A stretch of DNA of 64,000 bases from Actinostola sp. cb2023 (taxonomy: Eukaryota; Cnidaria; Anthozoa; Actiniaria; Actinostolidae): contig JAUJYZ010000637.1 of the NCBI GenBank assembly GCA_033675265.1, positions 86,001 to 150,000 on the forward strand, read 5' to 3'. A program made the translations under genes and the position numbers. How positions within the stretch are numbered: position 1 is the first letter of the stretch; the number at the start of each line of letters is the position of its first letter. This document shows positions 46,201 to 57,600 of the stretch, piece after piece. Below the pieces are notes generated by a model, which was given only the letters and a program-made list of their open reading frames with translations, had not been told where the DNA came from and searched no databases.

Positions 46201-49200
46201 ATTTCTACCTACTTTAACCGAGCAGAATTCGAGCAGAATTTCATAGTTTGAGCAGAATTTTGAGCAGAATATGCGATTTTTACGAGCATTGCCGGCAGGC
46301 AGAATCCGTCAATTTTGGAGCAGAATTTATCCAAGCTTAGCGCACACACTTTTTAATTTGTAACCTCAGAAGCAATGAATGTCTGGGCTGCCAGTGCGCG
46401 TTGTAGCACAAACATACGTCGTTTTCCTTGAATCGCAACTAGTTTCATTCCGCACTTCCTTCAATCAAATTGTAATGGGTAAACTCGAGCAAATGAACAG
46501 TAAAGGAAACTGAAGGTCTTTGTTCAAATATCTCAAATTGTAATTCACAAGTGAGCACAATAAAGTTGTTGTTGTTGTTGTTCAACTGGGAACGAAATGT
46601 CCTTTTCAGAGTTTTAATTCGGAGACAAACTGTTTATATACTATTAAATATGAATCCTGACCCAGAGCAATTTTTAAAATAGTCAATCAAAAGAAAGCAA
46701 ACAACGCGGAATACGACTGAGTTTACATTTCTAAATGTACCTTTGCTGGCGTGTTGAAAAGACTAAAAAGTGCAAGAACGAATTCATCCACTGTGATGAA
46801 TCCCTTTCTGTACTCTTCTAAGTAGTACGCCATGGTGCCAAACTCGTGGTCATTCAATATCTGACGCGCTTGCTCTTCAGTCAAACTTTTGGTCGAAGGT
46901 CCCGTCCCGTTGTACATTAGTTGTGATCCCGCAATTCCTTGGCGAAACTTAGAATCCTGAGAAAAAAGAGAAATGTTCACAAACATTACAAACAAGTAAG
47001 GATTTTGGAAATCACAATTTTTCTTTTTGCCGTTTGTTTGTTTGCTTGCATGTTAGTTTTTATTAAAATAATACCTCTGGTCTTCGTTCAAAGCGTGTAA
47101 TTCCTGCTGTTGTATTACGCCTATAGCAAAGAAATGAGAATAAAATAAGAAACCCAAAAAGCAAAACAAACAAAAAATTCTGATAAAATGTTTCGAGACG
47201 CGCGCGCATCAAAATGGCGCGAAAATGGCGTCAAAATGGCGCGAAAATAGTACAGAGCATATGATTGGTTGACGATTTCTAAGATCACTTTTGATTGGAT
47301 AATCACGCCGAAGAGAAAACTAGAAGAGTCTGCGATGAACTGAAAACGTTGCACAACGGTTCAAGGTTTGTAAGGAAAAGGTAAACATGTGTTCTTATAA
47401 ATCAACTCACTAGCTATATAATAAGGCATATTTAAACTTATATTAACTCAATCACTTCAGCCTAGTACAGTACAACATTTCTTTTAAAAGCTACCTACAG
47501 TGTGTGCATGCATGACTATGAATCTTATGAAATCCAAGTGTCACTCCATGCATAGTTATATATAAGATTACTAACTAACTAAGCTATTCCACTGGCACTG
47601 CACTGGCTTCACATATTTGTACCTTCGAAATTCCGGCATGACTCCATGTATAAGAACCTTACAAACTAACACTGTATCGCTAATTTTCAAAATAACCACA
47701 ATAAAACATAGAGATATGGATTATTCGATCCACCAATCCAGTAGTCAAAGGATTTAGAGATCTGTAGAACTTAGAACGAAGTGTTTGGTACAATATGTAG
47801 TTACGTCAGTCGTGAGGTTCTTTAATACACCGATAGGTAAAACCGAAAATTCTAATAACTACAATCTCCTTTCTCATCCTTCTAGTTCCCCTTGGGACTT
47901 CTGTAGCAAAAGGTGCTAAATTTTGCATAATCGTTGTCGGGTTGAAAATCATAAATCATAGAAGCTGAGACCTCAAGGATGGATGGGAAATCAGTTCATG
48001 ACCTGCATTACATACAGATATATTCAATGTTCTCGTAGTTTTGAAGGTACATGTATATCAGCTAGTATTTAACTAAGATCCTACAAGTCTGGATAAAAAG
48101 GTCGATCATTTGACGGTGTTATTTGAGAGTTTTAATTTCCCAGAATTCCTTTTGGTCATAGCTTTCATGATTTTCAACCCGACAACGATTATGCAATTAG
48201 CTATATATGCAAGGAGTAGATATGTAAGCTAATAATTTATAGTATCTATTATAAGCTTATTCTAAATTTCTCTTCACCTATCATCATACGTGGCAGTAGG
48301 TAGTGCATGTATCTGGACAGTGGTATTAATACTTTCTGTGTCACTGGAATAAAGAGATGCATGAGAATTAGTTGGTCTACTTCCATCCCATCTCATTTTC
48401 CATTTCACTATATTCTCATTTTAACAGACATTCCTCCATGCAATGGTCTATGTTAGAAAAATAAGCTTATTCTAAGCAGTCTATTACAACTGATTTTTGA
48501 GGTGCACAATATTGTATGTACAATAATATTTTATCACTTTATTATCATTTATGGCACGTGGAGATGAATATTATGACTGTTAGATCATAATTATAATATA
48601 TTTATTGTAACCTTTATACTAATTTTATCAATAAAAACCTGAAACTGTTAGGAAATACTTTAAAATTACATAGTTAATGTCAAATTTCATAATAGGAATC
48701 CATTACTGAACTACATGTAGTTAGATTTTAAAAGCTTTCATCTGTTATATTTATTACATTTTATATTATTATTATTTCCATCTGGAGCCTTTCTACATTG
48801 TACATGTAGCTACATGTAGTACAGTGAGATTAATTAGGGGGGTTGACTGTCCTTGCCCCTACATGTAGTACAGTGAAACTAGTTAGGAGGGTTGACTGTC
48901 CTTGCCCCTGTAGCTACATGTAGTACAGTGAGACTAGTTAGGGGGGTTGACTGTCCTTGCCCCTACATGTAGTACAGTGAAACTAGTTAGGGGGGTTGAC
49001 TGTCCTTGCCCCTGTAGCTACATGTAGTACAGTGAGACTAGTTAGGAGGGTTGACTGTCCTTAATTGCCCCTACATGTAGCTACATGTAGTACAGTGAGA
49101 CTAGTTAGGGGGGTTGACTGTCCTTGCCCCTACATGTAGCTACATGTAGTACAGTGAGACTAGTTAGGGGGGTTAACTGTCCTTGTCCCTGCATGTAGCT

Positions 49201-52200
49201 ACATGTAGTCTCCCGGGGGGGGAGTTGAAGCCATGTTGATTTCAACCCCTAAAAGGTACGACCATATATGGCGAAAAAGTGATTGTGCTGATATCGCTTA
49301 ATCAGTGACTGGACAACATCTTTCTTCTGTTCTTTCAATTGATCCTAAAAGGTACGGACTCGTGTTACGTAACTGACTTTTGTGTCGGAACCCTAAAAGG
49401 TACACACAGGAAATATTTTCAACCCTAAAAGGACCGCCGATCAACCCTACCACTTCGACAAAGGGAGTACCCCTACACCCCCCCCCCCCCCCCCCTCCCC
49501 TCCTCCCCTTAATGTAAAAGCTATGATTTTAAAATGTGCTCAGGAACTCATTAGCTTCAAAATAATAGAAACATTGAACTAATTTTATTATTGTACTGTT
49601 ATCAAGTTTTCTCATATTCATTAATTATTCATGAGGTAACCAGCCAACCAGGTGCCCTCAATTTGGTCACATGATGGACCTGGATACCTCGGAAAGTACT
49701 GGTGAGAGTAACTGGAAATTTTTCCAGTAACTGGAGAAAAACAATTTTTAGTTACTTTTATTAGTTACATTCTTGCTTTTCCGGACTAAAACCTCATTCT
49801 CAGCTTTGAAACATTACTTAGAATATTTTTATTTAGTTGCTGTTAATTACATGTAGCTTGTGAAGCACCCATTAGACAACATGTATATTTAGGAAAAAAA
49901 CAGAAAATTTAAATAGGAACTTAAAAGATATGGACTGCTGCAGTATTTGCTATTTTCTATTTTCAACAAAACCATTAGATGAGGACTTTATTTGGCCATG
50001 AAGGGCTTAACAAATTGCCATGTTTATCATATAATAAATTATGTCTTTGATAAATACTTCAACTCACCTCTGCAGGGTAGAGTTAGCCCATTTTGTCCTA
50101 TCTGTTGTAGTCTTGGCAAAAGGTAGTCTACCGACATCTTTCATCGTCACCATCATGTTCTTAGCAGTTTTAAGAACTTTAACAGCATCTGCATGACTGA
50201 TGTTAAGGAAGCTTAGTCCATTGACATCCATGATCTGGTCACCACACTATCAAGAAGGTAATAATAGTGATATTCAGTTAATCAGACTGCAAATTACATG
50301 TATGTATGTGTTTATTGAGAGTAATTAATTACTTGAACAGACAGCGCATTGCCCAGGTTTTTAGGGCTAAAGGTCGAGGGCACAACTTATAAAATGCAAG
50401 TTATACCTCAACTTCATATAATGTGGTGCAAAACAATATATCCAAAACACACACAAATAGATTTTAAAAATGAAATGGGTGGGAACGAAAGAGAATAAAA
50501 TGGTTAAAGTATGCATGAGTGTAGAGTAAAGAGTCATTTCGTATGAGTGGGAAATTACCTACAGAATGGAGTTATGGCACGGAATCAAGGACATCTATTC
50601 AACCAATCACAGCACGAAAAATCATTGGTCAACCATTATGGTACAGTTTATGCTGTGCGGTGACTGCGCCGTGTTTAAGCATTCTGATTGAATCAGAATG
50701 CTTGAACACTGCGCAGTCACCGCATGGCATAACAGGGTTCTCAGTAGAATTTTGAACAGGCGGCAAAAATATGATCACAGGTGGCAAAAAATTAATAAAG
50801 CACACACACAACAAACGTATTGAGAACATGCTATATGATAAATATTCAGTAACCAAATACACTTTTTATGTTTTCATCAAATACGTAATAAATAATAAGT
50901 TTTGCATTGAAATTATAAGGCAAAAAACCGGTAGATGACATTTTCTTACGACTAGTTTCAAAATGCGATAGGTTTATAGTCTTTAGAGTGTAAAATTGCT
51001 TTGTTTTGTTTTTAATTTGATTTGTGAATATTACGATACTTTTATTTAGCTTTCTATCAAATGTTGGTCCACGCCTAATAATATCCCGGCAATAATATCC
51101 CGGCAATAATATTTTTTATTAATTAGCACACAAATTACTGGACATCAAAAGTAACTACCGCCGTACTGTCTTGATCGCTCAAAAGAAAAGAAAAATTAAA
51201 GAAAGAAAGAAAGTAAGAAAGAAAATCATACACAATCATTTAATTCTCTAAGATTCTTTTCATCGTAAAAAGACTTGGATTACCAAACTAGAAATCACAA
51301 CTTTGGAGTCATGCATGAGTGCACAGCGAAAAGGAGATTTGGCATAAATAAGTTGACATCGCAAAGTCGAGAAAAATTAACTTTACTGGCATGTAAAAAA
51401 TCTAATCTGCTTTCATCTCTTGAAAGAAACCAACAAGAATTTGTTGAGATCTAACCTAGCCTCCTCCGCAGGCAACTCCTTGGGGTTTGGGGCTGGTTCC
51501 AATTCCGATAAAAATTCCATTCCGATAAAGTAGCCTGCGGAGGAGGCTAGATACCGTGAACACGAAAAACTGAAATCTATCGAATCAAAACTTACCGGGG
51601 ATTCCAACACTTGCATCTTGGTTAGACTTCTTCTTCTTCGTTGTGGGAGACGCTGGCACGAAATATTGCGAGATGGTCGTCGCGTTTAATGCCGTAAGTA
51701 ATTATTATGCATTTCTGATTAATTCGCTGAGATTTAAAACAATTCTTAGACAGACACACAAACTGATGCATACTTTATTACAAGCGCATTTTCAAAGAAG
51801 GTTTTTTTCCTGTAGCTGATATCAGAAAAAAAATTCAACAGTTCAACAAATGTGTATTGAGTACCGTTAGTAAGCGATCGTTTTTATATTCCTTTCGGAA
51901 AGTCGATTTAATTTTTATTTTAGCCAGAACAGACGGCTACGATCATCCTCACAGCCGGCGGTTTCCGCCGGTTGCCGGCTACTACTGAGAACCCTGGCAT
52001 ACTACTTCCCACTCACACAAAAATGACTCTAATATCAAGGTGATACACAACCATCAGAGCCAACCGCATATGTTTAACAGTGACAAAATGTATTTAATCA
52101 GGATTAAGTATAATTGATGAATGGTACATCCTACATGTAGATACACTGTTCCAGGGATTTATTTAGAATTAGCCAGCAACCAATGACTTTCAAAATTAGC

Positions 52201-52971
52201 AGTGCCTACGACAGTTCCATCTGCCAATTTCTACATGCTTATTTGAAGTGATCATTGGCTGCTTACACTCCATGGCCAGTAGGACCATCTTCCTACTTCA
52301 AATATTATTAAACCCTGTTGTACCTTGAGTCCTGCTTTATCAGCTGCAGACTTTGGGTCCACGCCAGCTATATAGATACCTAGGCCATACTCTGCACCAC
52401 CTCTAATCTTCAGGCCAAGCTTATCACCATCTTCAACAAATATGTTGACCTGAATATAACAAGAATTTGAAGACTAAAAATTGAAATGAGTTTGATTCCA
52501 GTCATGCAAATCTCTAATTACATACATGTATCTATAGACAACATTATTGTTCAAACTGTACTTGACAGATTGAAGTACAGTCATGTACAATGTACCATCC
52601 TAGGGTGCAGATAAAGGGGGTTCTGGGTCTAAATCAAACCCACCAAATTGAAAAAGAGTTGTCATAAGAATATCTATCTAATATACCATCTAAAGGCCTG
52701 TTGGTAGCATTTTGTCTGAATCCTTCGCTTGATCTACATGTACATTGAATACATGTAATATTGTAAACCACTTGATGAACAAGTACATTTATAAAACGTA
52801 CATGACAAATGTATAGCCCCTCGCCAAGTTTCATGCAAGCAAGTTAATTCTAGAAGACTTGTATTTTGTTTTAGAATTCTCTTTACACTTACAGCTGAAC
52901 CATGCAGGTCCATCTATTTGTTAGGACTGCACATTCAACTAACAAGTTTAACTAACCTAACCATATGCCTA

Positions 52972-53003
<32 letters not shown>

Positions 53004-54614
53004 TAGAGTTAGGGATAGGATTAACCAGCAGTCTGCATATATTAATATTAATAAAAAAATATATAATTATAATTGCTGCGAGCCCGCCAGGCGAGCAGCG
53101 AAACTAATCTTGACGGAGTTCCTGTGTCATGTTTGGTCGTGTGGGATCTGGGCACTTATGTGGATGCAACGAGAATCTCGACTGCATTTCACGGAGTGTG
53201 TTTGTGTGTTTGGATGATTTTGGGAGCCCCGGTACTTTTGATCAGCGCACACTCACAACACGTTCAATCGATTTCAATATTGAGTATCGTTTATTTTTCG
53301 CTGATTCAAGCCAGGAAAGTGTTCGTTTTCTACAAATCCATGATGTCAAATGCAACTTTATTCATTGCTGGAAGCATTCATCGGGGTCATGAACAATTTA
53401 GTGACATTTCAAGGGGAAGACAATGTTCTTTTATGAGTTTTCAGCGCTGTTGTGTGCTCAGTCACGTCTTCTACAGTCGATCAGAGTTGACCGAAGGAGA
53501 CAGCATGTACTTGAATGCTTTTGAAAGACACAGTTAGTATCCCAGATGCTGTCGCTGACCTATCTACCTGATCGAGCTCATTGGTCTTCGTCAAACCAAT
53601 CCGGCCCATGCCATTGCCATTGGCATTGAGGCAACTACTGAATCAAATTACGATCCATCCTGATGTACTTTTATCTTCTACAAGTGTGCTATGAGGCTTC
53701 GACATCTTTCCTGATATCTGGCCAGTAACATTGTATATAATATACACCAAACACAATTCTCTATTTCATTGAATCCATATTTGTATTAATTACTGCATAT
53801 CAGTAGAGTACAAACTATTACAAGCGTGCAAGGCATAAATAGTGCAAAGTATTGCATGCTTTTAGTCCTGGTACATGTCTATAGCTGTCTGTCTATGACC
53901 AGATTATATTATAGTGTTAGCATTTGTATTATTAAGCAACACCAAACTCGGGTGGAAATGATAATTAATAGAGACATGGAATGGAACAATGTGACCGGGA
54001 TGGGAATGAGAATCAATGGAGATGTGGGATGGGAACAATGGGACAAGGGTGGGAATGAGAATCAGTAGATATATGGGAGGGAAATAGGTTTCTTGTAAGC
54101 TAGAACACATGACACAGTAATAAAGTTATTATTATTATTATACCGCATTTTTATTATTTTATTTGACCACTAATGCACCTTGCTGACAAGGGACAACCAC
54201 ATGTATGCATTGAAAGCTACATTTCACTTTTATGTGTTACCATGTACGGCAGTGCACAACTCGCAGCACTTCACTTTCTACCAGAAACTACTAGTAATAA
54301 GTAGTTTATTATGTACCACAATTCACAACCGATATTGCACATTGATAATTTGTTTATCAATAATACTAGGCCTACCTTCCTCTCATCGTCATCTCCTAGC
54401 AACCTTAAATCACTTCTATGTATTCCATCTATCGACATCTCCCTTCCATTGGAATCCACATTAGGTGGTGGGGAGACCCTTTGACCAGCAGGGTCAATCC
54501 ATTTGTAAGTTGCCTCTGCCACAAAGGTATTAGGAATGCGACCAACTGAACGTACCACCATATTGATTTTTTTATTATTCCTGATAATCTAAAATCAATC
54601 AGAAATTCATTACT

Positions 54615-54654
<40 letters not shown>

Positions 54655-57600
54655 GTTTATTAATATACAGGTATATACAAAATACCAGATGAGAGCATTA
54701 ATTAGTAATGTTGGTTATGTAATTTCAATGGTTTTAAAAAGGAAATCTATAACACTGTGAAAAAGATTACTTAATTAACTTTACTGATGTTTTCAATTTA
54801 TCATTATACACTGACGCAGCCCATACTAGTGTAATCGCTAGTTTGAATCAGTATCATTATTCACCGACGCAGCCCATACTAGTGTACTCGCTAGTTTGAA
54901 TCAGTATCATTATTCACCGATGCAGCCCATACTAGTGTACTCGCTAGTTTCCATTGAATTTACCATTATACACGATGCAGCCCATACTAGTGTACTCGCT
55001 AGTTTGAATCAGTACCATTATACACGATGCAGCCCATACTAGTGTACTCACTAGTTTCCATTGAATTTACCATTATACACGATGCAGCCCATACTAGTGT
55101 ACTCGCTAGTTTGAATCAGTATCATTATTCACCGATGCAGCCCATACTAGTGTACTCGCTAGTTTCCATTGAATTTACCATTATACACGATGCAGCCCAT
55201 ACTAGTGTACTCGCTAGTTTGAATCAGTACCATTATACACGATGCAGCCCATACTAGTGTACTCGCTAGTTTCCATTGAATTTACCATTATACACGATGC
55301 AGCCCATACTAGTGTACTCGCTAGTTTCCATTGAATTTACCATTATACACGATGCAGCCCATACTAGTGTACTCGCTAGTTTGAATCAGTATCATTATAC
55401 ACGATGCAGTCCATACTAGTGTACTCGCTAGTTTGAATCAGTATCATTATACACGATGCAGCCCATACTAGTGTACTCGCTAGTTTGAATCAGTATCATT
55501 ATACACGATGCAGCCCATACTAGTGTACTCGCTAGTTTCCATTGAATTTACCATTATACACGATGCAGCCCATACTAGTGTACTCGCTAGTTTGAATCAG
55601 TATCATACACGATGCAGCCCATACTAGTGTACTCGCTAGTTTCCATTGAATTTACCATTATACACGATGCAGCCCATACTAGTGTACTCGCTAGTTTGAA
55701 TCAGTTACTATCATTATTCACCGATGCAGCCCATACTAGTGTACTCGCTAGTTTGAATCAGTATCATTATACACGATGCAGCCCATACTAGTGTACTCGC
55801 TAGTTTCCATTGAATTTACCATTATACACGATGCAGCCCATACTAGTGTACTCGCTAGTTTCCATTGAATTTACCATTATACACGATGCAGCCCATACTA
55901 GTGTACTCGCTAGTTTCCATTGAATTTACCATTATACACGATGCAGCCCATACTAGTGTACTCGCTAGTTTCCATTGAATTTACCATTATACACGATGCA
56001 GCCCATACTAGTGTACTCGCTAGTTTCCATTGAATTTACCATTATACACGATGCAGCCCATACTAGTGTACTCGCTAGTTTCCATTGAATTTACCATTAT
56101 ACACGATGCAGCCCATACTAGTGTACTCGCTAGTTTCCATTGAATTTACCATTATACACGATGCAGCCCATACTAGTGTACTCGCTAGTTTCCATTGAAT
56201 TTACCATTATACACGATGCAGCCCATACTAGTGTACTCGCTTCCATTTATATTCTTGTTTATGTGATGCTTGTTTTTTACACAAAGAAACCATGTTTATG
56301 TTTTGCACATTAACACTGCCATAAATTCAACAAAAGGTACAACATGTACTGTAACCATTTTCAATAACATTATTTCCCTTTGATGCTTTAATCCTTTGGT
56401 CTTGTCACTTAACCCACAGCATTTAATGAGACAGTGAGATATTCTGTATTTATTGACATACTCAACGTTTGTTTACGAGAAGGGGATTCTAAGAGTTATG
56501 CCATTTTTACGGCTTAGTATAGTAATAATTTAAATACTTTTTAAGGTTACCATGGCAGGACTAAAAGCATCCTTGGTAAGAAAATGCCAATAAATAAAGC
56601 TAATGGAGATAAATGACTCCCAAGTTCATTAAAAAAATACTTTAAAATCCAAGCAAAGACTAGAATACACACACTAAAAAAATAATCTAATCAGTATCTC
56701 AGCCTTGAAATTGATTTTAAAATGAATGAATTGAAAATAATTTAATCATTTGAATTTTACGAAAAATATAAGTTGAATTTATTTTGATGTAAATATAATA
56801 ATAATAATAATCTTTATTCCTTATTCCATTATACTGATACATTGGATTTATAATCAAATCTATACGTAAATATATATACTAAGATAAAAGTCTGATAAAT
56901 GACATATCAATAATTAATTATGCAAGTTTTGAAAGATTATTAAAAAGACACACTAAAGATTAGAAAGAATTACGATAAAGAATAAATAACTAAATCAAAG
57001 TAAAATACTTGAACTAGAGACAATCTATAGGACTCTGTACTAATGTTTATATTGTATTACTGTCAATAAATAAATAAACTTGAAGTATTTGTTATGGTCC
57101 GGCCATCTCTAGTGCTTCAAACTCTTGTACAAACTAATACAGTTTCTTTTAATATTTCATTAATCCAAGTATAACAGAATTACATAAGTACATAACCTTA
57201 ATCAAAGAAATGTTTCTTAGAGTATTAAAAATCTACGTTCACTGCTTTGTACAAACGTAGTCTTATTACAAGAACCGGAGCTGATGAGATGTAAATTAAA
57301 CAAAAGACAAAGTTCTTATATGATTAGTTCGATCAAGCCGTCTGATCCCAAAAAGTTCAAGAATCTTATAAATCGAGCTTAGGTATATCGTCAGAGCAAT
57401 CACATAGTGATAGTACGGATTTGGGTTCAGCTTGAGTAGCAAGTCACATAGCAACAACATGAAACAGATCAGAGAATTTCAATAAACGTCACGAACATAA
57501 AGACGCACACAAATGGCTTTCTTGTCAAATGTTACAATTTTGGGGGATAGAACTAACTATTTAGAATCGTTCGGAGTGTGAAAGTAGTAGTCTGAATTTC

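Larger units (their letters stand above)
44288..46405. mobile_element. Possible composite element with CACAGGGAGCCCA ends
   Basis: GCACAGGGAGCCCAACAC (44292) faces TGTCTGGGCTGCCAGTGC (46381-46398). Inside are the 133-bp palindrome 44432-44566, GCAGAATTT reiterations (46220-46330; matching 44345-44360 in inverse) and the inverted copy B of the dispersed repeat. I found no convincing target duplication. Confidence 0.4.

Noticed and set aside
51600..51680. Possible hAT transposase first exon on the minus strand (KKKKSNQDASVGIPG with a GTAAGT donor)
   Set aside because: No start codon in frame and no BED-finger residues visible.
54800..56240. Regular repeats resembling a CRISPR array
   Set aside because: Eukaryotic intron, no unique spacers of constant length, no cas genes; the units are two minisatellite types joined directly.
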